64,000 bases of DNA from Megasphaera sp. UBA1696 (GCA_002319965.1 DCJQ01000024.1:62001-126000), one strand, 5' to 3'. Shown: positions 46,924 through 55,072, counted from the first letter of the stretch. Numbers and translations: made by a program. The notes: generated from the sequence alone by a model not told the origin.

Positions 46924-47048
46924 GTGAACGTCGGCCGCAAAGAAGGGCGCAGAAGGATGTTCGGATTTCCCTGGCCTCGATTACCCGTATCATTGCCATC
47001 GTACTCCTCATCGTCCTGGTCGCCTTTTTAGCCATTCATAAAATCTAA
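46920..47048 (+). CDS. Small single-span membrane protein, 42 aa
   Basis: Begins at ATG 46920, sharing ATGA with the HIT stop, and reads MSERRPQRRAQKDVRISL then one hydrophobic helix (RIIAIVLLIVLVAFLAI) and HKI before TAA at 47046. A basic N-terminus followed by one helix predicts an inner-membrane protein with the N-terminus inside. A strong terminator sits 14 bases after the stop. I know of no family. Translational coupling and codon use like its neighbours argue that it is real. Confidence 0.6.
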   Translation: MSERRPQRRAQKDVRISLASITRIIAIVLLIVLVAFLAIHKI

Positions 47049-47061
47049 TGATTCTTTCATG

Positions 47062-47090
47062 AAAAAAGACCCGTGAGGGTCTTTTTTTTT
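47062..47090 (+). terminator. Intrinsic terminator after the HIT operon
   Basis: Stem AAAAAAGACCC/GGGTCTTTTTT with a 4-base GTGA loop and a nine-T run. Confidence 0.93.
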
Positions 47091-47152
47091 ACGCCCCTTT
47101 AATCCGTGACGGTTATAATGGAAGGAATAACCACGTGAAAGGGGAAGGTATC

Positions 47153-47524
47153 ATGGAAACAAAGCTTTTAGGCTATTATGGAGAACAGGCCGCCTTGGCT
47201 TATATACGGCATCAGACGGATTATCGCATCCGCTGCTGCAACTACCGCAATCGTATGGGTGAAATCGATATTATTGCCGACCATGGACGGACCCTTGTTT
47301 TTATCGAAGTCAAGACGCGAAGATCCGAGCGTTACGGCCGCCCTTGTGAGGCCGTCGAATGGCGGAAGCGGCAGAAAATCACGTCCGTCGCCTCCGGCTA
47401 TCTGAAACAGTTTCGACTATGGGATAAGCCCTGTCGTTTCGACGTCATCGAAGTCTGGCCCGGAGCTGACGACCAACCCGTTATCCGACACGTCGTCCAC
47501 GCTTTTTTGGCAGAAAGGCGGTGA
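47153..47524 (+). CDS. YraN/UPF0102 family nuclease-fold protein
   Basis: 123 aa with the PD-(D/E)xK restriction-endonuclease fold typical of YraN: GEIDIIADHGRTLVFIEVKTR contains the catalytic Asp and E-x-K. Function in cells is not established; it is regularly found near comM and dprA. ATG 47153 with AGGGGAAGG upstream is preferred to GTG 47135. A TATAAT at 47114-47119 with a poor -35 is the probable promoter. It is 4 bases before the ComM-like gene. Confidence 0.9.
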   Translation: METKLLGYYGEQAALAYIRHQTDYRIRCCNYRNRMGEIDIIADHGRTLVFIEVKTRRSERYGRPCEAVEWRKRQKITSVASGYLKQFRLWDKPCRFDVIEVWPGADDQPVIRHVVHAFLAERR

Positions 47525-47528
47525 ATTC

Positions 47529-49034
47529 ATGTTTGCACGTATTTCAGGCGCTGCCACCTTGGGACTCGGCGGCCACGTCATCGCCGTCGAAACGGATATA
47601 TCCAACGGACTGCCGTCTTTTGATTTGGTAGGTCTGGCCTCGACGTCAGTCAAAGAAGCCAAGGAGCGTGTCCGAGCGGCCATTAAGAACAGCGGCTATG
47701 AGTTTCCCATGCGCCGCCTGACCGTCAATTTAGCACCGGCCGATTTGAAAAAGGATACGTCAGGCCTTGACTTGGGACTGGCCATTGCAATTTTGGCATC
47801 GAGCGGCCAGATTCCCCTGGAGGCCTGTGCGGACTGCCTCTTTTTAGGCGAATTGGCTCTCGATGGGGAGATACGACCGGTAAACGGTGTCCTGCCTATG
47901 GTTATCGAGAGTGCCGCCCAAGGCGTGAAATCGGTATTTGTCAGCTCGAAAAATGGTGCCGAAGCCCTCCTTTGTCCGTCCGTTACGGTATACACGGCCG
48001 AGTCCTTGTCTCACGTTGCCGCTCATTTAAAGGGCGATGCGCCTTTAAAGCCTATAACTGCACAAGAAGGGGCGTCAGATATTCTCGATTACGATCTTGA
48101 CTTCTCCGAGGTACAAGGTCAGGCCGAAGCCAAACGGGCTCTTGAAATCGCCGCTGCCGGAGGCCACAATATTTTAATGATCGGCCCGCCCGGAAGCGGT
48201 AAGACGATGCTGGCTAAGCGGATTCCGACGATTTTGCCGCCTTTGGGGAAGCAGGAAGCGCTGGAAGTGACAAAAATCTACAGCGTCGCCGGCCTCCTTC
48301 GCGAAGGGCAGCTCATGCGACGGCGTCCTTTTCGAAGCCCGCACCATACGATATCTCGGGCCGGTCTTGTCGGCGGCGGCACCATTCCTCATCCCGGCGA
48401 AGTGACCCTCAGCCATCACGGCGTACTCTTTCTTGATGAATTGCCGGAGTTTCCTCGGTCGGTCCTGGAAGTTTTGCGTCAGCCCTTGGAAGACGGCATC
48501 GTCCACATCGCCCGGGTCAATGCGGCTTTGTCCTATCCGTCGCGGTTTGTCTTGGTGGCGGCCATGAATCCTTGTCCCTGTGGCCGCTATGGATTTGACG
48601 ACGACTGTACGTGTTCTGAAAACAACCGCCATCGATACATCCATAAGATTTCCGGCCCCTTGTTGGACCGCATCGATCTTCACGTTCGTGTAGCCAGACC
48701 GGCTTACGGCGATTTGGTGGCAAGTCACGGAGCGGAGACGTCGGCGACGATACGTGACCGGGTCCTTGAGGCCAGAGCGCGTCAGGCCGCGCGGCTGGCG
48801 GCTTATGACTGTTACTGCAATGCCCACATGGGGCACCGGGAAATCAAGGAGACTTGCTGTCTGAGTTCGCCTGCCCGGGATATGCTGCGAGAGGCCTTTG
48901 ACCTCCTTCGTCTCAGCGCCCGCAGTTACGATCGGCTCATTAAAGTGGCCCAGACCATTGCCGACTTGTCCGGGGCGGAACAGATTGAAGAACGTCATGT
49001 GGCAGAAGCCATCAGCTACCGCAATAAAATGTAA
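47529..49034 (+). CDS. ComM/YifB-family Mg-chelatase-like AAA ATPase
   Basis: 501-aa hexameric helicase-like ATPase. In naturally competent bacteria ComM promotes branch migration during integration of transformed DNA. An N-terminal Lon-protease-like (ChlI) domain, residues 20-150, precedes the AAA core with Walker A GPPGSGKT, Walker B VLFLDELPEF and the MNPCPCGRYG signature. A C-terminal Mg-chelatase domain ends the protein. It is immediately followed by dprA, another transformation gene, and preceded by yraN: a common trio. Confidence 0.92.
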   Translation: MFARISGAATLGLGGHVIAVETDISNGLPSFDLVGLASTSVKEAKERVRAAIKNSGYEFPMRRLTVNLAPADLKKDTSGLDLGLAIAILASSGQIPLEACADCLFLGELALDGEIRPVNGVLPMVIESAAQGVKSVFVSSKNGAEALLCPSVTVYTAESLSHVAAHLKGDAPLKPITAQEGASDILDYDLDFSEVQGQAEAKRALEIAAAGGHNILMIGPPGSGKTMLAKRIPTILPPLGKQEALEVTKIYSVAGLLREGQLMRRRPFRSPHHTISRAGLVGGGTIPHPGEVTLSHHGVLFLDELPEFPRSVLEVLRQPLEDGIVHIARVNAALSYPSRFVLVAAMNPCPCGRYGFDDDCTCSENNRHRYIHKISGPLLDRIDLHVRVARPAYGDLVASHGAETSATIRDRVLEARARQAARLAAYDCYCNAHMGHREIKETCCLSSPARDMLREAFDLLRLSARSYDRLIKVAQTIADLSGAEQIEERHVAEAISYRNKM

Positions 49035-49047
49035 CGGAGGTGACGCT

Positions 49048-50175
49048 GTGAGCGGCGTAACGGAAGAAACGATGTATGCAGCGGCGCTGCAATCCCTTCC
49101 CGGCCTCGGCAGTCGGCGCCTGAAGACGATCCTCGACCGCTATCGGTCAGCCAAGGCGGCTTGGAATGCGACGTGGGACGATGATCTGCGGCGCCGGTTG
49201 AGGTTTTCGACAACTTCTTTTGGTAAACTTATTGAAGAACGAAATGTTTTTAATTGGGACGGATTTTCACGGAAGCTTTCCTTTTATGGCGTTCGTCCCA
49301 TTGCCTTGTGGGATGATGACTATCCGTGCTGGCTGTCCTTCATCGCTCAGCCGCCGTTGGTTCTCTTTTGTCAGGGGATGCTGAAAGCAGACCGTTATAC
49401 CCTGGCCATGGTCGGTTCGCGAAAGGCCAGCCCTTACGGACTGAATGCTGCCGAAACCTTGGCTATGAACTTGGCTGAGCGGGGAATTACCCTGGTCAGC
49501 GGAGGCGCTCGGGGCATCGATACGCGCATTCATGCGGGAGCTTTGAAAGGGAAGGGGCGAACGGTTGTCGTCGTTGCCAATGGCCTCGATCGGACCTATC
49601 CGCGGGAAAATAAGCGCCTTTTCCGAGACATTGTCGAGCAGGGCGGAGCCATCCTTTCGGAATATACCTTCGGGACCGAGCCGCGGGCCCAGCATTTTCC
49701 TGCCCGCAATCGGATTATCGCCGGTATGGCGGCGGCAACCGTCGTCATCGAAGCGGCCCTCGGCAGCGGCTCCCTCATCACAGCCGACTTTGCCTTAGAG
49801 GAGGGGCGCGACGTCTTTGCTATGCCGGGGAGCATTTTTGCCGAGACCAGTAAGGGGACGAATCGTCTTCTGCAGATGGGGGCCATGGCCGTTACGGATA
49901 CGGACGATATTTTACAGGTCTTTGAAAATCGAGGATGGCTCCTTCCGACGGCCGCCGCTGAAATTGGAGAAGCCGTCGACCTCGATGAGACGGAAAAGCA
50001 GGTCCTGAAAGCCCTTTCGATGGAGAGGGCCATTCCGGCCGAAGACCTGATGCTGGCGACAGGCCTGGCTCTTCCCAAACTCTTACATACTCTTTTGCGA
50101 CTGCAGCTCAAAAAAGCCGTCGAAGAGCTTCCCGGCGGCTATATTCGTTGTGCTGCAGCCGCGATTCGGTTATAA
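49048..50175 (+). CDS. dprA: DNA-processing protein DprA
   Basis: Loads RecA on incoming single-stranded DNA during transformation. 375 aa from GTG 49048, chosen for the ACGGAGGTG site just before it; a longer frame overlaps the ComM-like gene. N-terminal SAM-like helices (LPGLGSRRLKTIL), then the DprA Rossmann core with GSRKASPYG, SGGARGIDT, YPREN and LGSGSLITA, and a C-terminal winged helix (AEDLMLATGLALPKLLHTLL). The last 6 bases overlap the end of the convergent minus-strand gene. Confidence 0.94.
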   Translation: MSGVTEETMYAAALQSLPGLGSRRLKTILDRYRSAKAAWNATWDDDLRRRLRFSTTSFGKLIEERNVFNWDGFSRKLSFYGVRPIALWDDDYPCWLSFIAQPPLVLFCQGMLKADRYTLAMVGSRKASPYGLNAAETLAMNLAERGITLVSGGARGIDTRIHAGALKGKGRTVVVVANGLDRTYPRENKRLFRDIVEQGGAILSEYTFGTEPRAQHFPARNRIIAGMAAATVVIEAALGSGSLITADFALEEGRDVFAMPGSIFAETSKGTNRLLQMGAMAVTDTDDILQVFENRGWLLPTAAAEIGEAVDLDETEKQVLKALSMERAIPAEDLMLATGLALPKLLHTLLRLQLKKAVEELPGGYIRCAAAAIRL

Positions 50176-50898
50176 GTGGGAGATATAGTGTCTCGTCTTA
50201 TCGACGGAGACGACATCGACCCAGCCGAAGGGGCGCAGGACGTGACAGATATAGAAGAGGCTGTTATAGTCGAGAATGAGGTCTTTCAGGCCTTTGATTG
50301 TTCGCCGGCTGCCTTCCACACCGGTGTATCCTGTAAGGGCGGCATCGGTGAGGGTATGATCGGACCATTTTTCTCGGAAACAGCTGTGAATGAAGAGAAA
50401 GAGGTCGAGGACGGCAGCCGGTGCATGGATAAATTTCTTTTCATTTTCCCAGTCCAGGAGGGTAATGGCATCGGTTTCACGGTCATAGGCGATATCCCGC
50501 AAGGCCGGGCGGCCGTGGTGCAGTCCGGCGACGTGGAGTCGGGCCAACCCTTGGCCGGCTTTCGTAAAGGCTTTGAGGCGGACATCGGCGTAAGCTTCTT
50601 CTTTGGCGACCCCTTGAAGGGTCTTGCCGACATTTTCCATGACGAAAAAATCTTCGTCGAGAAGGACGATTTTGGGCGCTAAGGGCAGGCGGGAATTGAC
50701 GGTCATGATTTTATAGGCTTCACACCAAAAGGACGTTGACGGATTCTGCTTGGCAAAGGCGTTGCGGCCATTACTCATGCGGCGTTTGATAAAGTAGTTC
50801 ATTCCATCGAAAGAAAGGGGGAGAACCCGTTTATCCGGGTTTTCGGCGATTGCTTCCTGAACCTTTTTGAAGAGAGACGGATTGAACAAGAGATTCAC
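50170..50898 (-). CDS. Protein-kinase-like fold protein (LPS-kinase/InaA-like)
   Basis: About 242 aa. The fold is that of small eukaryotic-like kinases: a Lys in NYFIKRR, the catalytic-loop-like HHGRPALRDIAYD and a DFG-like LLDWENE. The closest named groups are lipopolysaccharide core kinases of the WaaP/InaA/Kdo-kinase type. In a diderm Firmicute an LPS sugar kinase is plausible but unproven. The GTG at 50898 is only one base from AGAAAGG; TTG 50889 is better spaced, so the true start may be three codons later. No partner genes adjoin. Confidence 0.75.
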   Translation of the reverse strand: MNLLFNPSLFKKVQEAIAENPDKRVLPLSFDGMNYFIKRRMSNGRNAFAKQNPSTSFWCEAYKIMTVNSRLPLAPKIVLLDEDFFVMENVGKTLQGVAKEEAYADVRLKAFTKAGQGLARLHVAGLHHGRPALRDIAYDRETDAITLLDWENEKKFIHAPAAVLDLFLFIHSCFREKWSDHTLTDAALTGYTGVEGSRRTIKGLKDLILDYNSLFYICHVLRPFGWVDVVSVDKTRHYISHL

Positions 50899-51193
50899 AC
50901 CTTTCTGTTAGTAAGACATAATTTCATTATTTACCTGATTTATACTTGAGGCATGTTTCATTATAGCAAATTTTGACGATAAAATAAATGTACTGAGTTC
51001 AGCGAACTCGCATAGGTATCTTAAGATTTACGGGAGACGAGATCATGTAATCCTTGTGTGACTGCCTTTTTGCAATCTATTTTAAATCAAAAAGTTATCT
51101 TGATATTGATAAATAATATTGACAAGTGAAGAAATGCACTTTATAATAAAATCAGATTTTGGTATAGATTATTAAAAAAGGGAGATGTGTCGT
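50899..51193 (+). other. AT-rich intergenic region with promoter of the metal cluster
   Basis: About 295 bases. Outside the promoter and Fur-like site listed separately I see no gene and no strong hairpin. Confidence 0.6.
51102..51147 (+). promoter_or_regulatory. Consensus promoter with Fur-box-like site
   Basis: TTGACA 51119-51124 and TATAAT 51142-51147, 17-bp spacer: a perfect sigma-A promoter. The 19 bases 51102-51120 match the Fur consensus GATAATGATAATCATTATC at 14 positions and touch the -35. The region is AT-rich, so a chance match is possible. Confidence 0.6.
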
Positions 51194-51412
51194 ATGTTTC
51201 AGAATACGGATTTTTGGATTGGCTTAGGTATTGGTGTCGTCGCAGGGGTTTTCGGCTACAAATTAATGTCCGAACGTGAACAGCAGCTCTTGGCTATGCA
51301 GCAGCCGGCAGCCGGCGCTTTGACGGCGTCCGTTCCCCTCGCTGAATTGCAGCGCCAGAAGGAAGAATTAGAAGACATGATTGCAGCTCAGGAAGCCGCA
51401 CAGGCAAAATAA
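51194..51412 (+). CDS. Small membrane protein of the metal-ATPase cluster, 72 aa
   Basis: One N-terminal transmembrane helix with small-residue spacing (FWIGLGIGVVAGVFGYKL, containing GxGxxxG), then an Ala/Gln-rich linker and a C-terminal coiled coil (ELQRQKEELEDMIAAQEA). ATG 51194 is 9 bases after GGAGA; ATG 51185 is too close. It is the first gene behind a strong promoter with a Fur-like site. A hairpin terminator follows, so it may be made in excess over the downstream genes. I do not recognise a named family. Confidence 0.75.
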   Translation: MFQNTDFWIGLGIGVVAGVFGYKLMSEREQQLLAMQQPAAGALTASVPLAELQRQKEELEDMIAAQEAAQAK

Positions 51413-51430
51413 TTACAGACTGTCAAAAGA

Positions 51431-51462
51431 AGACTGTTGCCTTTCGGTAACGGTCTTTTTTA
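51431..51462 (+). terminator. Hairpin between the small membrane gene and the HMA-like genes
   Basis: Stem AGACTGTTGCC/GGTAACGGTCT with G-U pairs, TTTC loop, then TTTTT. No separate promoter is visible before the next gene, so this may attenuate rather than end transcription. Confidence 0.75.
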
Positions 51463-51492
51463 AAGGGTAAAAAGATAGAAAGGGCTGCGTTT

Positions 51493-51777
51493 ATGTTTAT
51501 TCCGACGTCGAAATGGGACTTCATCATCCGTTCTGTCTCAATCTCGTCTTACTTACCGGGCCGCATTCGCCTGCACAGTAAGAAACTCATCGGCAATGCT
51601 GAATTGGGCCGCAAGGTATACGCCTATATTGCCAGCTATAAAGAAATCGATAACGTCGATATCAACGTCCTTACGGGTTCGGTACTGATTACTTACCGGC
51701 CGCAGCTTCTGCGGACCAACCGAGAACTCGTTCGGGTAGAAAACTATATCATGACCCATGCTGAAAGGAGAAGGTGA
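51493..51777 (+). CDS. HMA-like domain protein without metal-binding cysteines
   Basis: 94 aa. The predicted beta-alpha-beta-beta-alpha-beta pattern resembles heavy-metal-associated domains (IDNVDINVLTGSVLITY is the typical second half). The CxxC loop is replaced by SSYLPGRIRLHSKKLIGN and the protein has no Cys at all. The PGR-x-R...GN motif recurs in the next protein (LPGRRRYRAASLVGN) and weakly in the ATPase N-terminus (IPSRMRP). It lies 3 bases before the next gene. Probably an accessory protein of the ATPase. Confidence 0.78.
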   Translation: MFIPTSKWDFIIRSVSISSYLPGRIRLHSKKLIGNAELGRKVYAYIASYKEIDNVDINVLTGSVLITYRPQLLRTNRELVRVENYIMTHAERRR

Positions 51778-51779
51778 TT

Positions 51780-52412
51780 ATGTCATACGCCTCAGGTTTT
51801 ATGGTGGGCACGTCGATCGGAAAGGCCGTTTACGACTTGTTCCATAATAAGAAAAGGGGAGGCAGCGCCTTTGCCGGTGCGCCTTCGATGCAAGGAGAGA
51901 AGAATGTGGACGTGCCGCGCTTTGCCTGCGTGTCCGCACTCCCGGGCCGTCGCCGCTACCGGGCTGCGTCCCTTGTCGGGAATGCAGGGTTGGCCGAATT
52001 CATGGAAAAGAAAATCGGTGTCATGACCGGCATCAGTTCCATCGAGGTCAACACCGTTACGGGCAGTATTTTGGTCTACGCTTCAAGTGAAGCTGCGCTG
52101 GATCTTTTGGAAGACTTCTTCCGCTCCCGCCTCTTTCCCAATGCCGTCGAAGGGATTATCAATGCCGTCTATGACGCCGATCGGAAGAGGGCTCCTCGGT
52201 CAGATGCTGCGTCGTACCTTAAAGCGGCCCAAGCGACGGGGGACTTCTTGAGTCGGGTTATCAAAAAGAAATCAAATCACCTCCTCGATTTGACGACGGT
52301 TGCCGCCTTGTTCCTGATCGTCCGCGGCCTGCGAAAGACCGTTTTCATGGGTGAGCGTCCGTCAGGGCCGCAGATGCTGTGGTGGGCTCTTTCACTGTTG
52401 AGGAGGGAATAA
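51780..52412 (+). CDS. Second HMA-like protein of the metal-ATPase cluster
   Basis: 210 aa. Starts with a short hydrophobic stretch (SGFMVGTSIGKAVYDLF) containing small residues. An HMA-like domain follows with the motif ALPGRRRYRAASLVGN and ISSIEVNTVTGSILVYA, again without CxxC (one Cys, FACVSALPG). A helical region and a C-terminal hydrophobic segment (LLDLTTVAALFLIVRGL) end it. ATG 51780 is preceded by AAGGAGAAGG; it ends 2 bases before the ATPase start. Likely membrane-associated partner of the ATPase. Confidence 0.78.
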   Translation: MSYASGFMVGTSIGKAVYDLFHNKKRGGSAFAGAPSMQGEKNVDVPRFACVSALPGRRRYRAASLVGNAGLAEFMEKKIGVMTGISSIEVNTVTGSILVYASSEAALDLLEDFFRSRLFPNAVEGIINAVYDADRKRAPRSDAASYLKAAQATGDFLSRVIKKKSNHLLDLTTVAALFLIVRGLRKTVFMGERPSGPQMLWWALSLLRRE

Positions 52413-52414
52413 TC

Positions 52415-54505
52415 ATGTACCTGTGCAATACGATTTTTCTTCACAGCGAGATTCCCAGCCGCATGCGCCCTGTCCTGAGCGTCAAGCTTCGTCAGGTGCG
52501 GGATATCGTCTCGGCCGTCGTCGAAGAAAAAAAGGTTACCGTCTATTACCGTAAAACCCTGGATGTACGGGCACTGAAACTGTTCATTCGGGCTTTTGAA
52601 GATAAGTACGGCCGGAAAAAGGAACATAAACCGGAAGACATGGACGTTGCCACGTACCGGCGGGAAGCCATCATCTCTGTCGGCGGGTTCATTGCCATGA
52701 ACATCCTGCGCAAGGTGAATCCGGAATTTTACGGATCCATGCTCTTGTTTCGTCGACTCTTTACCTTATACATCGCGCGTCGCTATATTAAAAGCGGTAT
52801 CCTCGGCCTGGTAAAAGACCATCAGGCCAACGCCGATACCTTGACAGCAACGGCCGTCGCCGCATCGGTCCTGTCCGGAAAGCCCGAATCGAGTCTGACA
52901 CTCCTGGCCCTGTCGAACGGGGCTGAAATGATGACGGAATACGCTGCCGAACGAGCACGCCGTCAGATTTCCGGCCTTTTGAAACTGGATCAGCGCGACG
53001 TCTGGATTATCGAAAACGGCAGGGAACGCAAGGTTCCCGTAGAATCGCTGAAACGGGGCGACCTTATCGCCGTTCATCTCGGCGAAAAGATTTGCGTCGA
53101 CGGCACCGTTGTCGACGGTAACGCCGCTGTCAATCAGGCCTCCATTACCGGCGAATCGACTCCGGCCATCAAACAGGAGAAGTCGGCCGTCTATGCCGGC
53201 AGTGTCATTGAAGCCGGAGACCTCGTCATCCGCGTCGAAAAGGTCGGCGCCGATACGTCTCTGGCTCAGATCATTCATCTCGTCGAAGAAGCTCAGACCC
53301 GGCGGGCGCCGGTCCAAAACTTTGCCGATAAGATGGCCAATCTCTTAGTGCCTATATCCTTTATCGGTGCGGCTATCGTCTACGGGGCGACCAAGGATTG
53401 GCAGCGAGTGCTCAACTTGTTGTTCATCGATTTCTCGTGCGGCCTGAAACTTTCGACGGCCACGGCCATTTCGGCAGCCATCGGCGTTGCCGCCCGGAAG
53501 GGGATTCTCATCAAGGGCGGTAACTATATCGAAAACTTAGCCGATATCGATACGGTCGTCCTCGATAAGACCGGGACCATCACCATGGGTGTTCCTCAGA
53601 TCGATCACATTGAAACGATTGACGGCGTCGGCGATAAGGAAATGATCCTGTTAGCTGCGTCGGCGGAAATGCATTCCGTACACCCTCTGGCCGTAGCCGT
53701 ACAGAAGTACGTCAATGCCAAAGGCTGGCAGACACCGCCTCACGCCTCATCGGAAACGGTCGTCGCCCGGGGCATGAGGGCTGTCGTTCCGCCGTTTGAA
53801 AACTACGAAGGCGGGGACATCCTCGTCGGCAGCCGCCGCTTCATGACGGAAGAGGGCGTAGGGGGTATGCCGGCTGTCGATAATAAGACTTGGGGCAAGA
53901 ATCTGTTATACATTGCTAAAAACGGCCAGTATCTCGGCTTCTTGACCATTCAGGATCCGATTCGGCCGGGCATGAAGAAAACCTTGAACCGCATGCGCCG
54001 TCTCGGTATCGATGAAGTCGTCATGCTGACCGGCGACTCGAAAGACGTAGCCGCTGAAGTCGCCCAGGACATGGACATCGACTCGTACTACGCCGAAATC
54101 TTGCCGGAAGAAAAGGCCAACTACGTCATGAAGATGCAAAAAAGAGGCAACGTCATGATGGTCGGCGACGGCATCAATGATGCGCCGGCCCTGGCTTTTT
54201 CCGATATCGGCGTCAGCTTAGGCGGCAACAAGACCGATATTGCGGCGGAATCGGCGGCCATCACGATCCGTTCGGAAGATCCGGCCAAATTATACGATGC
54301 CCTCCATATCGGACGAGAAACGATGCGGGCCATCAACCAGAACTTTACGGCGACCATTGCCGTGAACTCGGCGGCCATGCTTCTCGGCGCTTTAGGAAAG
54401 ATAAGTCCGCTCTGGGCCGCCGTCATCCACAATACGGCGACTTTGGCCGTCGTATTGAACAGTGTTCGCATTCTCGGACCGTCTATGCCGAAACGGCGAG
54501 CCTAA
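52415..54505 (+). CDS. P1B-type metal-transporting ATPase, FezB-like candidate
   Basis: 696 aa. The N-terminus is a degenerate HMA-like domain with no CxxC (IPSRMRPVLSVKLRQV). Core P-type motifs are intact: TGES (245-248), phosphorylation site DKTGT (Asp384), HP (HSVHPLA) and GDGIND. The metal-binding motif of the central membrane helix is S341-C342-G343 (FIDFSCGLKLSTA) instead of CPC/SPC, so it is neither a classical Cu nor Zn/Cd pump. The combination of SC-type motif, HMA-like partners and iron neighbours fits the P1B-6 group that includes ferrosome FezB. The substrate is inferred, not shown. Confidence 0.85.
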   Translation: MYLCNTIFLHSEIPSRMRPVLSVKLRQVRDIVSAVVEEKKVTVYYRKTLDVRALKLFIRAFEDKYGRKKEHKPEDMDVATYRREAIISVGGFIAMNILRKVNPEFYGSMLLFRRLFTLYIARRYIKSGILGLVKDHQANADTLTATAVAASVLSGKPESSLTLLALSNGAEMMTEYAAERARRQISGLLKLDQRDVWIIENGRERKVPVESLKRGDLIAVHLGEKICVDGTVVDGNAAVNQASITGESTPAIKQEKSAVYAGSVIEAGDLVIRVEKVGADTSLAQIIHLVEEAQTRRAPVQNFADKMANLLVPISFIGAAIVYGATKDWQRVLNLLFIDFSCGLKLSTATAISAAIGVAARKGILIKGGNYIENLADIDTVVLDKTGTITMGVPQIDHIETIDGVGDKEMILLAASAEMHSVHPLAVAVQKYVNAKGWQTPPHASSETVVARGMRAVVPPFENYEGGDILVGSRRFMTEEGVGGMPAVDNKTWGKNLLYIAKNGQYLGFLTIQDPIRPGMKKTLNRMRRLGIDEVVMLTGDSKDVAAEVAQDMDIDSYYAEILPEEKANYVMKMQKRGNVMMVGDGINDAPALAFSDIGVSLGGNKTDIAAESAAITIRSEDPAKLYDALHIGRETMRAINQNFTATIAVNSAAMLLGALGKISPLWAAVIHNTATLAVVLNSVRILGPSMPKRRA

Positions 54506-54591
54506 AACTTCTCAATTTTAGAGAACTATTTTTAATTGAGATAAAGAATCACATATTCAAAAGAATGCATCAAGGTGCATTTGGTAAAGAT

Positions 54592-54624
54592 AAGAAGCGT
54601 ACTTTCGTGCGCTTCTTTCTTTTT
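54592..54624 (+). terminator. Terminator after the P-type ATPase
   Basis: Stem AAGAAGCGTAC/GTGCGCTTCTT with a TTTC loop, then TCTTTTT. An additional AATGCA/TGCATT hairpin lies just before it (54564-54582). Confidence 0.88.
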
Positions 54625-54649
54625 ATAAATGAATTTCAATAGCAAAGTG

Positions 54650-54703
54650 TTGACAGAGTATGTGAAAAAATATATAATATATTTGGTAATGAAATATATT
54701 ATC
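54650..54703 (+). promoter_or_regulatory. Consensus promoter and Fur-box-like site of the feo operon
   Basis: TTGACA 54650-54655 and TATAAT 54673-54678, 17-bp spacer. Just downstream, 54685-54703 matches the 19-base Fur consensus at 14 positions and forms an inverted repeat TTGGTAAT (54683-54690)/ATTATCAA (54698-54705). Binding there would block initiation when iron is ample. Confidence 0.65.
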
Positions 54704-54757
54704 AATAGCTGAAGGGATGTGTGAGTATTATTTACGGAGCTGAAAGGAGCGATGTAA

Positions 54758-55051
54758 ATGAGTGTTGTCATCGTAGGTGGAAATGATTGCATGGTGTGCC
54801 GTTATAAACGTATTTGCAAGGAATTCGATTATAAGGCCAAAGTATTTACTCAGGTGCCCAGTGATTTTAAGTCGAAAATCGGGTCGCCTGATCTCGTGGT
54901 GTTGTTTACCAGTACCGTGAGCCACAGTATGGTCCGCTGCGCTCTGAAGGAAGCCCAGCGCAAGAACGTCGACATTGTCCGTTCCCATACCAGCAGCTCA
55001 AGTGCACTGAAAACTATACTAGCCGCCAGGACGGAGGAAGCCGTCGTCTAG
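54758..55051 (+). CDS. DUF2325 family protein
   Basis: 97 aa. DUF2325 pattern: VVIVGGNDCMVCRYKRICKEF opening with a Cys-x2-Cys, then a Rossmann-like LVVLFTSTVSHSMVRCALKEAQRKN with a further Cys. Function unknown; the family is often found in iron or redox gene neighbourhoods. First gene of the Fur-box promoter unit, 21 bases before feoA. The Cys pair could bind iron or zinc, which is an inference. Confidence 0.88.
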   Translation: MSVVIVGGNDCMVCRYKRICKEFDYKAKVFTQVPSDFKSKIGSPDLVVLFTSTVSHSMVRCALKEAQRKNVDIVRSHTSSSSALKTILAARTEEAVV

Positions 55052-55072
55052 GCAAACAAAGGGGAGTTAGTC

